The notes under the pieces: model-generated
The model's input: only the letters and a program-made list of their open reading frames with translations
Databases searched by the model: none
Told to the model about the DNA's origin: nothing
Made by a program: the position numbers and the translations under genes
Part shown: positions 8,747 through 18,776 of the stretch, one piece after another
Position numbering within the stretch: position 1 is the first letter of the stretch
How the letters are laid out: every line of letters begins with the position of its first letter
Source: Arthrobacter sp. Soil764
GTDB lineage: Bacteria; Actinomycetota; Actinomycetes; Actinomycetales; Micrococcaceae
Direction of reading: 5' to 3'
Length of the DNA stretch: 64,000 nucleotides
NCBI RefSeq assembly: GCF_001428075.1
Contig: NZ_LMSI01000012.1
Location: 68,507 to 132,506, forward strand

Positions 8747-11268
8747 CCATGGCGCCGGCCCGGCCAACGGGGGCCGGTCACGAGGCACAGCCGCGTCCTC
8801 AGATGCCCGCGGGCCGGATGCGTGCGGGCGCCTATCCATGGGCCATGGCGGCATCCATCACGGTGGCTGTCTGCGGGGCCGCCCTGTCCCTGAATGGTGT
8901 CCTGCGCGGCTGGAACTGGTACTGGCCGGTGATGACCACGGTGCTGGTGGTGGCATTCACCCTGGCCGTCCTGCGTTCCGTCCGCGCCCAGCCGCTGCTG
9001 GTCACCGCAGGCGGGTTCCTGGCACTGGGCGCCGTCCTGACGTTGACGTTCTTCCGCAGCTCCAGTTTCCTTTGGTTTGTCCCCACCGGCGCCACCGTCC
9101 CCGAGTTGGACCGGCTGATCCGGCGGGCCAGCGAGACAGTCCTGGCAGAGACAGCCCCCGTGGCACCCAACGCCGGGATCGTCATGGTGGTCTGCGCGGT
9201 GCTTGGCCTGGCGGTCATCCTGGTAGACGCACTCTCGGTGCCGCTGGGGATGCCGGCCGCCTCCGGCACCGGCTTGCTTGCCCTGCTGGTGGTTCCGGCC
9301 ATGATCAAGCCGCAGAGTGTGGGGGTGTGGAGTTTCGTTGCCACCGTGGCGGGATACCTCTTGATCCTTGCCTGCAGCCAGTGGTTTGCACCTGGCGGCA
9401 GGTTGCAGGGCGCCTCGGCCCGGAGCCCCGGCCTGCTGCGCAGCGCAATGTTGACGGGCGCGGTTGCCTTGGTGGCCACTCTGCTGCTGCCCCTGGCAAT
9501 TCCGGGGTTCGACCGCGGCACGTTCCCGCAGGGCTCCCGGCTCAATCCGTGGGGCGCCTCAACCGGCCTGAACCCGATGATCACCCTGGGAAGCAGCCTC
9601 CGCACGCCTGACGGAAGCGGCAGGATCACCTACGCCACCAATTCGCCCAACCCCCTCTACCTGCGCTCTGTCACGGTGGACAATTTCGACGGCGATTCTT
9701 GGGGACCGGATGACCGCACCGCGTCCAGGGTGCCCCTTGACGGCCGGATCGACCCCGGGTACGCGGTCCTGGCCGATGAGCAGGTGCGGCTGGTGACGGC
9801 CATCGACGCCGGAGCCTTCACCAGCCCCTACCTGCCGGTCCCGTACCCGCCCGAAACCATCCGCGGGCTGGGCGGTCAATGGACGTGGGATCCTGCCACC
9901 CTGAGCATCAAAGGCACCGACACCACCACGCGGAGGCAGGAGTACCTGGTGACCTCGGCAGTACCCAAGCTTTCCGCTGTGCTCCTGGCCCAGTCCTCAG
10001 CGCCGGTGCGGGGTATTCCGGACATTTTCACCCGGATTCCCGGCAACGTCCCTGACATCGTCAAGAACACTGCCCGGACCGTGACTGGAGCTGCGGGGAC
10101 GCCCTACCAGAAGGCCATGGCCATCCAGAAGTACTTGCGCTCGTCCGAGTTCACGTACTCGCTGCAGTCTCCGGTGCAGGGCGGCTACGACGGCAACGGC
10201 CTTTCCGTCCTGGCTGACTTCCTGCAGCAAAAGAGCGGCTACTGCATCCACTACGCCTCGGCGATGGCGGTGATGGCCAGGCTCGAAGGCATCCCCAGCA
10301 GGATCGCCGTGGGTTATGCCCCCGGCCGGCTGACCGGGGCCACCGTAACCGTGTCCGGCCAGGGCGCCCTCCCGGAATATGAGGCGGATGCGCGCGACGC
10401 CCATGCCTGGCCGGAACTGTACTTCCAGGGCCTGGGCTGGGTGCCGTTCGAGCCAACGCCATCGCGCGGGGTGGTCCCGGACTATGCCACCGAGGCCTCC
10501 GCACCTTCCGTTCCGGATTCCCTGGGAAACAACGACGGACTCATTCCGGACACGGCACCGGTTCCCGCCGCATCCCCCAGCGCCACCACGCAGGCCGTCC
10601 CCGGTTCCGGCGGCAGCAGCACCGGCGAGGGCGCGCAACTGACGCCCTGGCTCCTGGGTGCGTCCGCCGTGCTGGGCCTTGTTCTCCTGGCGGCTGCCCC
10701 GCACTTGGTCCGCCTAGGCACCAGGTCACGGCGGCTGCGTCCAAAGGACCAGGGCCTGGCAGTCCCGCTGGCATGGAATGAGATCAGGGATCTTGGCACC
10801 GATTACGGCCTGCCCGCCGCGGACAGCGAGACCCCCAGGGCCTACTCAGCCCGGTTCCGTGCTGAACTGCTGGGCGAGCCCGGCGGCATGGACCAGGACG
10901 CGCACCACGCAGTGTCATCCTTCACGTCGGCGTTCGAACAGTACCGGTACGGCCGTCCGGGCGGCGCCGGCGCCCCTGACACCGGCACCCCTGCAGAGGA
11001 CATTGCTGCCGGTGTGGCGGCCGTGGAAGCTTCCCTCCGGGCGAACGCCACCCTGCCCAGGCGCTTGGCAGCGGCCTGGCTTCCGCCGTCGGTGACCCGC
11101 AGGCTGGGCCTGCTGCTCCGGATGCCGTTCAGTGCGGCTGGCAGGGCCATCCGCAAAGCGGTGCACGCTGTCGCCAGTTTCCGGCTGGTGAAGCCGGTGC
11201 AACCGACCACAGGAGGGCGTTCCGGGGCAGGAGCGGCCGACGGCGGCAGCAGGACCGGGCGGGGCTAA
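8743..11268 (+). CDS. TgpA-like transglutaminase membrane protein
   Basis: Large membrane protein with about six N-terminal transmembrane segments (residues 25-260, DUF3488 type), an extracytoplasmic transglutaminase-like core and one more membrane segment near residue 640, followed by a cytoplasmic tail of about 190 residues. The catalytic cysteine is in GYCIHYASA (about residue 500) and the histidine in DAHAWPELYF (about residue 552). TgpA relatives occur with MoxR and DUF58, and the four-base overlap with DUF58 supports one operon. The physiological substrate is unknown; a cross-linking or protease role at the cell surface is inferred. Confidence 0.9.
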   Translation: MTMAPARPTGAGHEAQPRPQMPAGRMRAGAYPWAMAASITVAVCGAALSLNGVLRGWNWYWPVMTTVLVVAFTLAVLRSVRAQPLLVTAGGFLALGAVLTLTFFRSSSFLWFVPTGATVPELDRLIRRASETVLAETAPVAPNAGIVMVVCAVLGLAVILVDALSVPLGMPAASGTGLLALLVVPAMIKPQSVGVWSFVATVAGYLLILACSQWFAPGGRLQGASARSPGLLRSAMLTGAVALVATLLLPLAIPGFDRGTFPQGSRLNPWGASTGLNPMITLGSSLRTPDGSGRITYATNSPNPLYLRSVTVDNFDGDSWGPDDRTASRVPLDGRIDPGYAVLADEQVRLVTAIDAGAFTSPYLPVPYPPETIRGLGGQWTWDPATLSIKGTDTTTRRQEYLVTSAVPKLSAVLLAQSSAPVRGIPDIFTRIPGNVPDIVKNTARTVTGAAGTPYQKAMAIQKYLRSSEFTYSLQSPVQGGYDGNGLSVLADFLQQKSGYCIHYASAMAVMARLEGIPSRIAVGYAPGRLTGATVTVSGQGALPEYEADARDAHAWPELYFQGLGWVPFEPTPSRGVVPDYATEASAPSVPDSLGNNDGLIPDTAPVPAASPSATTQAVPGSGGSSTGEGAQLTPWLLGASAVLGLVLLAAAPHLVRLGTRSRRLRPKDQGLAVPLAWNEIRDLGTDYGLPAADSETPRAYSARFRAELLGEPGGMDQDAHHAVSSFTSAFEQYRYGRPGGAGAPDTGTPAEDIAAGVAAVEASLRANATLPRRLAAAWLPPSVTRRLGLLLRMPFSAAGRAIRKAVHAVASFRLVKPVQPTTGGRSGAGAADGGSRTGRG

Positions 11269-11274
11269 ACGGGC

Positions 11275-11305
11275 TGTGCCGGCCGGGGAAGCCCCGGCCG
11301 GCACA
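11275..11305. terminator. Hairpin between convergent transglutaminase and gabD genes
   Basis: A perfect 14-bp stem (11275-11288 with 11292-11305) encloses the loop AAG. It lies six bases after the transglutaminase stop and 23 bases after the end of the convergent dehydrogenase gene. No clear U-tract follows on either strand, so it may end both transcripts inefficiently or act with other factors. Confidence 0.6.
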
Positions 11306-11328
11306 TGAGGGTTGGGTAACCGCCGGAA

Positions 11329-12828
11329 CTAGCCGGCGTAGGGGTCGGCGATGCCGATGTACTGCGTGTAGAGGTATTCCTCGATGCCTTCCAGCCCGCC
11401 TTCGCGGCCCAGGCCCGACTGCTTCACGCCGCCGAAGGGAGCGGCGGCGTTGGAGATGACGCCTGCGTTCAGGCCCAGCATGCCGGTCTCGAGCTTTTCG
11501 CCCATCCGGATGCCGCGGTTCAGGTCCTTGGTGAAGACGTAGGCCACCAACCCGTATTCGGTGTTGTTGGCCAGCCGCACGGCGTCGTCCTCGCTGCTGA
11601 AGGTGATGATCGGCGCCACGGGACCGAAGATTTCCTCGGACAGGATGCGGGTGCCTTCGGTGACGCCGGAAAGGATGGTGGGCTGGTAGAAGTAGCCAGG
11701 ACCCTCCACCGGTCCGCCGCCCAGGACTGCCTTGGCGCCGGAGGCAACGGCGTCGGACACCAGCTCGTGGACCTTGTCCCGGCTCTTGGCGTCGATCAGC
11801 GGACCCACCTTGGACTCCGGCTCTGTGCCGCGGGCGGTGGTCATCTCCTTCATCTTCGCGGCGAACTTCTCCGCGAATTCACCGGCAATGGACTCGTGAA
11901 CGATGAAGCGGTTTGCTGCGGTGCAGGCTTCGCCCATGTTCCGCAGCTTCGCCAGCATGGCTCCGGTCACGGCAGCGTCCAGGTCTGCGTCCTCGAAGAC
12001 CAGGAACGGGGCATTGCCGCCCAGTTCCATCGAGGTCCGCAGCACGGTTTCGGACGCGTCTGCCAGCAGGCGCCGTCCCACTTCGGTGGAGCCGGTGAAG
12101 GAAAGCTTGCGCAGGCGGGAGTCCTTGATCAGCGGCCCGGTGGTGGCCCCCGCCGTGGAGGTGGGAATGACGTTCAGGACACCTGCGGGCAGGCCTGCCT
12201 CCTGCATGACGGCAGCGAACAGCTGGGACGTCAGGGGCGTCAGGTTGGCCGACTTCAACACCATGGTGCAGCCGGCGGCGACGGCCGGCGCGATCTTGCG
12301 GGTGGCCATGGCCAGCGGGAAGTTCCAGGGGGTGATCAGCAGGCAGGGGCCCACCGGTTTCTTGGTCACCAGGAGGCGGGACTTGCCGTCGGGCGAGACC
12401 GAGTAGCGTCCGAAGGCACGGACAGCTTCCTCGGAGAACCAGCGCAGGAACTCGGCACCGTACGTCACTTCACCGCGGGCTTCGGCCAGCGGCTTGCCCA
12501 TTTCCAGGGTCATCAGGAGGGCGAAGTCTTCTGCGCGCTCGGTCACCAGGTCGAAGGCCCGGCGGAGGATTTCCCCGCGTTCACGGGGCGGGACCTTTGC
12601 CCAGGACTCCTGGGCGGCTGCGGCGGCATCCAGGGCTGCCGCACCGTCCTCGGGGCCGGCGTCGGCAATGCTCAGCAGCACCTTCCCGGTGGCGGGATCC
12701 TCGACGTCGAACGTCTTGCCTGATGCGGCGTCGCGCCACTCACCATTAATGAGCAGCCCGGTGGGAACGGAGGCCAAAAGCCGGGTTTCGCGCTCGGCGG
12801 TAACAGCCGGCTGTGCAGTGACAGTCAC
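11329..12828 (-). CDS. gabD: NAD(P)-dependent succinate-semialdehyde dehydrogenase
   Basis: Aldehyde dehydrogenase superfamily enzyme, best matching succinate-semialdehyde dehydrogenases that finish GABA degradation. The catalytic glutamate is in SMELGGNAPF (about residue 267) and the nucleophilic cysteine in GEACTAANR (about residue 299); the NAD(P) region ITPWNFPLAM and FTGSTEVGRRL are intact. The start is GTG 12828, preceded by GAGGGA six bases upstream, giving 499 residues; an upstream in-frame ATG at 12891 lacks such a signal. The gene stands alone, convergent to the transglutaminase operon. Exact substrate is by family likeness. Confidence 0.85.
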   Translation of the reverse strand: MTVTAQPAVTAERETRLLASVPTGLLINGEWRDAASGKTFDVEDPATGKVLLSIADAGPEDGAAALDAAAAAQESWAKVPPRERGEILRRAFDLVTERAEDFALLMTLEMGKPLAEARGEVTYGAEFLRWFSEEAVRAFGRYSVSPDGKSRLLVTKKPVGPCLLITPWNFPLAMATRKIAPAVAAGCTMVLKSANLTPLTSQLFAAVMQEAGLPAGVLNVIPTSTAGATTGPLIKDSRLRKLSFTGSTEVGRRLLADASETVLRTSMELGGNAPFLVFEDADLDAAVTGAMLAKLRNMGEACTAANRFIVHESIAGEFAEKFAAKMKEMTTARGTEPESKVGPLIDAKSRDKVHELVSDAVASGAKAVLGGGPVEGPGYFYQPTILSGVTEGTRILSEEIFGPVAPIITFSSEDDAVRLANNTEYGLVAYVFTKDLNRGIRMGEKLETGMLGLNAGVISNAAAPFGGVKQSGLGREGGLEGIEEYLYTQYIGIADPYAG

Positions 12829-13010
12829 GATGACTCCCTCGTCAGTAGGGTTGTGGCAGCCCGTGGCCGCGGCCGAAGTGACCGGGATCATGGGGCTGAT
12901 TAACAGCCAGACTACTGCGGGCCACTCCCCCGGTCTACGCCGTTGCGCACTGCGGAATCACAGCCTCGCTGTGCACCTGCACAGGAACCGGAAGATGGGT
13001 TGGGGGCTGG

Positions 13011-13886
13011 CTACCGGGCGGCAAGGACAGCGGAATAGAGCTCCCGTTTGCTGACCCGGACATCTTCGGCGACGGCGGCGACGGCCTCCTTCAGCCGGAT
13101 GCCCTGGGCCACCAGTTCGTTGACCGCGGCCACGTGGTCTTCCGGGGTACCGGCTGCCTGTTCCGGTGCCCCGCCGAGCACCACGGCGATCTCGCCGCGG
13201 ACCTCCGTGTCCTCAGCCCACTGGAGCAGTTCGCCCACAGTGCCGCGGACGACTTCTTCGTAGGTTTTGGTCAGTTCCCGGCATACTGCGATGCGGCGGT
13301 CCGGTCCGAACCGCTCGCGCAGCGCGCGCAGCATGGCTTCCAGCCGGTGCGGTGCCTCAAAGAACACCATGGTGCGCCGCTCCCCCGCAAGGTCCGCCAG
13401 GCGGGAGGCCCTTTCGCCGGCCTTGCGGGGAAGGAACCCCTCGAAGCAGAACCTGTCCGTGGGCAGGCCGGACAACGCCAGTGCAGTGAGGACCGCGGAG
13501 GGCCCGGGAACCGCGGTGACGGGAAGTCCCGCCGCGATGGCACCCTCCACCAGCCGGAAACCCGGATCAGAGACCGCCGGCATCCCGGCGTCGGTGACCA
13601 TGAGGAGTGTGCTGCCGGCACGCACCTGGTCCAGGAGTTCAGAAGTCCTGGTGGCCTCATTGTGCTCGTGGTAGCTGATGACGCGTCCCGCGACGGCAAC
13701 GCCCAGGCTTTGCACCAGGCGGTGGAGGCGCCGGGTGTCCTCGGCGGCCACGATGTCCGCGGTGCCCAGCAGTTCCACCAAACGGGCGGAGGCATCTCCG
13801 GTGTTTCCGATGGGAGTGGCGGCAAGGACGATCCGCCCAGTGGTCGCAGGGGCGGTTTCGGAAAGGGAGCTGGGGTTGAGGTCCAC
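13011..13886 (-). CDS. rsmI: 16S rRNA (cytidine1402-2'-O)-methyltransferase
   Basis: Tetrapyrrole-methylase-fold enzyme that 2'-O-methylates C1402 of 16S rRNA. Family signatures are AATPIGNTGDAS (about residues 22-33), AEDTRRLHRL, VTDAGMPAVSDPG and the proline-rich VPGPSAVLTAL. The length of 291 residues is normal. The start is GTG, six bases after TAGGCT (13893-13898 on the minus strand), which indicates a leaderless transcript. It is divergent from pmt with only 54 bases between starts, a pairing also found in mycobacteria. Confidence 0.95.
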   Translation of the reverse strand: MDLNPSSLSETAPATTGRIVLAATPIGNTGDASARLVELLGTADIVAAEDTRRLHRLVQSLGVAVAGRVISYHEHNEATRTSELLDQVRAGSTLLMVTDAGMPAVSDPGFRLVEGAIAAGLPVTAVPGPSAVLTALALSGLPTDRFCFEGFLPRKAGERASRLADLAGERRTMVFFEAPHRLEAMLRALRERFGPDRRIAVCRELTKTYEEVVRGTVGELLQWAEDTEVRGEIAVVLGGAPEQAAGTPEDHVAAVNELVAQGIRLKEAVAAVAEDVRVSKRELYSAVLAAR

Positions 13887-13940
13887 CTCCCAAGCCTACT
13901 GCCGCCGGGTCTTCCAGCCGCAAAAGGTAGCATGGGGCTC

Positions 13941-15659
13941 GTGACGCAGACCTCGACGCGGCCCACGGGGCCCGGAAAGCCCGGCCAGGCGGAATCCCCT
14001 GACGGAACCGGCGCCACCGGGACGAAGCCTGCAGGGAAGGTTGCCCGGCCCTGGATCAGCCGGCCTGATGAGGCGTTTACCGTCGAGGCCCTGAGGGCAC
14101 GGCTCAACGGCGCCGGCACGTCCTGGCGGGACTATCCACCGACGCTCCGGCTCTGGTTCGTCCTGGTCCCGGTCCTGACGGCAGTGGCCGGCGGCCTCCT
14201 CCGCTTCATCCGTCTTGAGGTGCCGCACAAACTGGTGTTCGACGAAACGTACTACGTCAAAGACGCCTACTCCTACCTCATCAGCGGCTATGAGCGCAGC
14301 TGGCCGGACAAGGCAAATGATTCCTTCAACGCCGGCAACCCAGGCGTCCTGCTGAACACACCCGAATATGTGGTCCACCCGCCCGTGGGCAAGTGGATGA
14401 TCGCAGCCGGCATGTGGCTGTTCGGGCCGGAAAACCCCTATGGCTGGCGTTTCGCCGCAGCCCTCACCGGCACCCTCACGGTGCTGCTGGTCTCCCTGAT
14501 CGCCCTGAAACTGTTCCGCTCGCTTCCGCTCGCCTGCGCCGCGGGGCTGCTCCTCGCCGTCGACGGCCACCACCTGGTGATGTCCAGGACGTCCCTGCTG
14601 GACATCTTCCTGACGTTCTGGATCCTTGCCGCCTTCGGCGCCCTGCTGATGGACCGCGACGACGGGCGGCGGCGCCTGGCAGGGCGGCTGGCCCGGACCG
14701 CTGCCGGGAACGGCGGGCAGCCCCCGGCCGGGGCGCTGCTGTCCGGGCCATGGCTGGGCGTGCGCTGGTGGCGGGTGGCTGCCGGAGTCTGCCTGGGCCT
14801 GGCGGTGGGCACCAAGTGGTCCGGCCTGTTCTTCCTCGCCGGATTCGGCCTCCTCACCGTGCTGTGGGACCTCAACGCCCGGCGCGTGGCGGGCATCCGC
14901 GGCTGGATCAGCGGCGGCGTGATCCGGGACGGAATTCCCGCATTCACCGCCATGGTGCCCGTGGCAGCAATCGTCTACTCCGCCACCTGGACGGGCTGGT
15001 TCCTGTCGGACAACGCCTACTTCCGCCACTGGGCTGAGACCAACCCCTCAGCGGAATGGGGCTGGCTGCCTGACTCCGTCCGGTCGCTTGTCCATTACCA
15101 CCTCGAAGCGTACAAGTTCCATCAGGGACTGAGCTCCGAGCACCCCTACCAGGCAAGTGCGTGGAGCTGGCTGGTGATGGGGCGGCCGACGTCGTTCTTC
15201 TATGAATCCCCGCCCCAGGGCACCCCGGGCTGCAACGTGGAAAAGTGCACCTCCGCCATCCTGTCCGTCGGGAACCCGCTGATTTGGTGGGGCGCAGCCA
15301 TCTCCCTGGTGGTCCTGCTCTTCTGGTGGGTGGGACGCCGGGACTGGCGGGCCGGGGCCGTGCTGGCCGGCGTCGGAGCGGGCTACCTGCCGTGGTTCAT
15401 GTATCCGGAGCGGACCATGTTCTACTTCTACGCGGTATCCTTCGAACCGTTCCTGGTCCTGGCACTGGTGTACTGCCTGGGACTGGCCCTGGGCCGGGCC
15501 ACGGACCCCCCGTGGCGCCGGCGCTCCGGAATGTACCTGGTGGTCCTGTTCCTGGCGGCGGCAGTCCTGCTGTCGGCGTTCTTCTACCCGATTTGGGCCG
15601 CAGAGGTCATCCCCTACGTCGACTGGAAGGTCCGGATGTGGATGCCGTCCTGGATCTAG
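13941..15659 (+). CDS. pmt: Protein O-mannosyltransferase, GT39 family
   Basis: Polytopic membrane enzyme that transfers mannose from polyprenyl-phosphate-mannose to Ser/Thr of exported proteins. The catalytic acidic motif FDETYYVKDAYS lies in the first extracytoplasmic loop near residue 100, and about ten hydrophobic segments follow. The C-terminal part shows the family element YPERTMFYFYAVSFEPF. GTG 13941 lies seven bases after TAGCAT (13928-13933), suggesting a leaderless start and a 572-residue protein; ATG 13932, three codons upstream, is the alternative. Divergent from rsmI. Confidence 0.93.
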   Translation: MTQTSTRPTGPGKPGQAESPDGTGATGTKPAGKVARPWISRPDEAFTVEALRARLNGAGTSWRDYPPTLRLWFVLVPVLTAVAGGLLRFIRLEVPHKLVFDETYYVKDAYSYLISGYERSWPDKANDSFNAGNPGVLLNTPEYVVHPPVGKWMIAAGMWLFGPENPYGWRFAAALTGTLTVLLVSLIALKLFRSLPLACAAGLLLAVDGHHLVMSRTSLLDIFLTFWILAAFGALLMDRDDGRRRLAGRLARTAAGNGGQPPAGALLSGPWLGVRWWRVAAGVCLGLAVGTKWSGLFFLAGFGLLTVLWDLNARRVAGIRGWISGGVIRDGIPAFTAMVPVAAIVYSATWTGWFLSDNAYFRHWAETNPSAEWGWLPDSVRSLVHYHLEAYKFHQGLSSEHPYQASAWSWLVMGRPTSFFYESPPQGTPGCNVEKCTSAILSVGNPLIWWGAAISLVVLLFWWVGRRDWRAGAVLAGVGAGYLPWFMYPERTMFYFYAVSFEPFLVLALVYCLGLALGRATDPPWRRRSGMYLVVLFLAAAVLLSAFFYPIWAAEVIPYVDWKVRMWMPSWI

Positions 15660-15726
15660 GGCAGGATGGCAACAGAGACCTGAAGGAGCCGCTGCCGCGG
15701 CATGGCAGCGGAAACGGAGACCGGCT

Positions 15727-17556
15727 GTGAGAGAAGCGAGCACGGAACTGCTGGTTGAGCTTGACGCCAACAGCAACGTGACTGACCTGCTGCTGGAGCA
15801 GCACTCCGCCAACCCGGCCCACGCACTGTACCGCCGGAAGGGCCCCAACGGCTGGGTGGACGTCACGGCGCAGAGATTCCTCCAGGACGTCAGTGCCCTG
15901 GCCAAGGGGCTCATCGCCGGCGGCCTGGAGCCCGGCGACACGGTCGCCGTCATGTCCCGCACCTCGTTCGAATGGACGCTGGTGGACTTCGCCATCTGGT
16001 TCGCCGGCGGCGTCACGGTGCCCATCTATGAAACGTCCTCCGCCAGCCAGGTGGAGTGGATCATCAAGGATGCAGGGGTCCGCCGTGTCTTCGCCGGAGA
16101 CCGCGCCACAGTGCAGCTGGTAAGCGGCGTGGTGACCGGTTCCGCAGAGCTCAGCGACCGCCTGGTCAACGTGCTGCGGATGGATTACGACGGCGAGGCT
16201 CCGGACCTTGCCAGCCTCACCGCTGCAGGCACCGGAGTCAGCGACGCTGAACTGGAACGTCAGCGCAGCCGCGCAGGGCTGGCCGACCTCGCCTCATTGG
16301 TGTACACCTCCGGCACCACAGGCAAGCCTAAAGGGTGCGAGATTACGCACGGGAACTTTGCCCTGGTGGCCAGGAACGTCGTTGCGTTCCTGCCCGAAAT
16401 CCTGCAGAAGGACCAGGCCCGCACCCTGATGTTCCTGCCGCTGGCCCACGTGCTGGCCCGCGCCGTCCAGGTGGTATGCCTTACCGCCGGGGCAACCCTG
16501 GGCCACACCCCGGGTGCCGCCCAGCTTCTGGAGGACCTCGGAACGTTCCGGCCCACCTTCCTGCTGGTAGTGCCGCGCATCTTTGAAAAAGTCCGGGCAA
16601 CTGCCGCGCATAAAGCCGCTCTGGCGGGCAAGGGCAGGCTCTTTGCGGCCGCAGCAGCCGCCGCCATCGACTACTCACGCGAACAGGACCGGCACAGCCG
16701 CGGCGAGGGACCGGGCCCGGGCCTGCTGAGCCGGATCAGGCACGGCGTGTACGACCGGCTGGTCTACCCGCGGTTGCGCCAGGCGCTGGGTGGCGAGGTG
16801 GGATACACCGTTTCCGGCGCCAGCCCCCTGGCTTCCGAAGATGCCCATTTCTTCCGTGGCGTGGGCATTCCCGTCCTGGAAGGGTATGGACTGACCGAGA
16901 CCACGGCGCCGTGCACTGCCAATACGCCCTCCCGCACCAAGGTGGGAACAGTGGGCATCCCCATTCCGGGCACCACCATCCGCGTGGCCGAAGACGGTGA
17001 AATCCTGGTCAAGGGAATCGGCGTTTTCCGGGGCTACCATGCCAATCCGGAGGCGAACGCCGAGGCGTTCGTGGACGGGTTCTTCCGCACCGGAGACCTT
17101 GGGGAACTCGACAAGGACGGCTTCCTCACGGTCACGGGGCGCAAGAAGGACCTCCTGGTCACGGCGGGCGGCAAAAACGTGGCGCCCGGGCCGTTGGAGG
17201 AGAAAATCCGCAGCCACCAACTCGTGGGGCACGCCGTGGTGGTGGGCGACGGCAGGCCGTTCGTGTCAGCCCTGCTGACCCTGGACCCTGAGGGGGTTGC
17301 CAACTGGCGGTCTGAGCGCGGGCTGCCGCCGCTCCCCCTCAGCGAAGCCGCGGCTGACGCAGACATCCTCGCTGCCCTGCAGGAGGCAGTGGACCTGGCC
17401 AACCAGATGGTGTCCAAGGCGGAGTCGGTGCGCACGTTCAGGCTGCTGGACGCCGAGTTCAGCGTGGAGTCAGGTCACCTGACACCATCCCTGAAACTGA
17501 AGCGGTCCGCCGTCGTTCAGGAGTTCCAGGCGGAGATCGCCCGCATCTACTGCTGA
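15727..17556 (+). CDS. Long-chain acyl-CoA synthetase (AMP-forming)
   Basis: ANL-superfamily adenylating enzyme that activates fatty acids to acyl-CoA through an acyl-AMP. The P-loop YTSGTTGKPKG is near residues 191-201, the adenine-binding EGYGLTETTAPC near 382 and the hinge/lysine region TGRKKDLLVTAGGKNVAPG near 469-487. The 609-residue length and the wording fit the FadD15-like group common in Actinobacteria. The start is GTG 15727 with GGAGA upstream. It follows pmt in the same direction by 67 bases. The chain-length preference cannot be read from sequence. Confidence 0.9.
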   Translation: MREASTELLVELDANSNVTDLLLEQHSANPAHALYRRKGPNGWVDVTAQRFLQDVSALAKGLIAGGLEPGDTVAVMSRTSFEWTLVDFAIWFAGGVTVPIYETSSASQVEWIIKDAGVRRVFAGDRATVQLVSGVVTGSAELSDRLVNVLRMDYDGEAPDLASLTAAGTGVSDAELERQRSRAGLADLASLVYTSGTTGKPKGCEITHGNFALVARNVVAFLPEILQKDQARTLMFLPLAHVLARAVQVVCLTAGATLGHTPGAAQLLEDLGTFRPTFLLVVPRIFEKVRATAAHKAALAGKGRLFAAAAAAAIDYSREQDRHSRGEGPGPGLLSRIRHGVYDRLVYPRLRQALGGEVGYTVSGASPLASEDAHFFRGVGIPVLEGYGLTETTAPCTANTPSRTKVGTVGIPIPGTTIRVAEDGEILVKGIGVFRGYHANPEANAEAFVDGFFRTGDLGELDKDGFLTVTGRKKDLLVTAGGKNVAPGPLEEKIRSHQLVGHAVVVGDGRPFVSALLTLDPEGVANWRSERGLPPLPLSEAAADADILAALQEAVDLANQMVSKAESVRTFRLLDAEFSVESGHLTPSLKLKRSAVVQEFQAEIARIYC

Positions 17557-17564
17557 TCAGGCGT

Positions 17565-18776
17565 TTACTGGTTTGCCTGTTCCTGATCTGCCTGTGCCGG
17601 CTTGGGCGCCAGGCCGCGGCGGCGGCGCGTCGGCCAGGTGAGCACCAGGGTCACGACGGATGCCAGGAGTACCAGGCCGGCGATCACGATGCCGGCGTCA
17701 ATCCAGAACTGGCTGGGGAACAGCCGGATCAGGGTGTCGTCCAGACTGAAGGTCCAGGATCCGTCGGCGAAGAAGACCCGGTGGAATTCGGTGAAGAACT
17801 GCTGCCAGCCCAGTACCGCCAGCGTACCGAGGCCCAGGATCAGGGCCAGCGTGATGATCGAGCCGGCGAAGAGGCCGCGCCGGATCCCGCCGTTGCTGCG
17901 CCTGCGCAGGTAGAGGATGGCGATCAGCGCGAGGAGGAGCAGCAGTGCACCTGCGCCAAAGGTGGACAGGATGACCGCTTTGACGTCGGCCATGTGGCTG
18001 ACTTCGCCGTCCTTGAAGAGCTTCTCGCCGCCGCGGTGCACCAGGTCGCCCAGGTACCGGGGGCCTGCCCAGTTGCTCAGGTAGTCCACGGCGTAGGAGC
18101 CGTACGTCATCCTGTCGTCCGTGCTGAAGCCGTACCCGTCCCCAGGGAAGCCTGGACGGTTGTACTCCACCCAGAGGAACAGCGGGCTGGTCACGGCCCG
18201 GACGGCCAGGATCAGCAGGATCAGCGGGTAGATGATGGCCAGCAGGACCTGCATGACGCGTGGCGCCACGGGCTTGGCATTGGCGGCGCTTTCGCGCTGG
18301 GCGTTGCGGCGCTCCACTTCCTCCTCGGGGGGACGGACGTGCAGGGCCGAGGTGGGAAGGGGTTCCTTGAAGACCGGCGAACCGGCGCTGCCGCCGGTCC
18401 CCGCCGGGGAGGGGTCCGTGGCGGACGTTCCCCCAGCGGACGTGCGGGTGGTGCCGGCTGCGGCGGTCGCGGAGGATCCGACGGCGGCTTCCGCAGCCTT
18501 GCGGTCGGCCCGGCTTCCGGGCTGGGCTGTTGCGGTCCCTGCCGCTGGCAGGTTCCGTCCGGCTTTCTCCCCGTCCGGCTCCTCCGGGGCAGACCCACCG
18601 GGACCGGACTTGTCCGCGGCGGGCTTGTCCCCCGAGGGTTTGTTCCCCACAGGTTTGTCCCCGGCGGCGGGCGTCAGCCAGGAAAACGCGGGCTCGTCGG
18701 AATCCCCGGACGTATCCAGGAAAGGTTCCGGCTGCGGCGCGGCGCTTTTGGCGCGGGCCGGTGTCTCGTCATTCAC
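17565..18776 (-). CDS. DUF1461 / TIGR01906 integral membrane protein
   Basis: The first 160 residues or so are low-complexity and rich in Ala, Gly, Pro, Ser and Thr, with short GDKP/GNKP repeats near residues 38-55. The C-terminal half has four hydrophobic segments and the TIGR01906 pattern, including the large loop with GFSTDDRMTYG and ADVKAV. Function of the family is unknown. The start is GTG 18776 by extent only, with no good ribosome binding site. It is convergent with the acyl-CoA ligase, eight bases apart, and lies downstream of the SpoIIM-like gene. Confidence 0.83.
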   Translation of the reverse strand: MNDETPARAKSAAPQPEPFLDTSGDSDEPAFSWLTPAAGDKPVGNKPSGDKPAADKSGPGGSAPEEPDGEKAGRNLPAAGTATAQPGSRADRKAAEAAVGSSATAAAGTTRTSAGGTSATDPSPAGTGGSAGSPVFKEPLPTSALHVRPPEEEVERRNAQRESAANAKPVAPRVMQVLLAIIYPLILLILAVRAVTSPLFLWVEYNRPGFPGDGYGFSTDDRMTYGSYAVDYLSNWAGPRYLGDLVHRGGEKLFKDGEVSHMADVKAVILSTFGAGALLLLLALIAILYLRRRSNGGIRRGLFAGSIITLALILGLGTLAVLGWQQFFTEFHRVFFADGSWTFSLDDTLIRLFPSQFWIDAGIVIAGLVLLASVVTLVLTWPTRRRRGLAPKPAQADQEQANQ

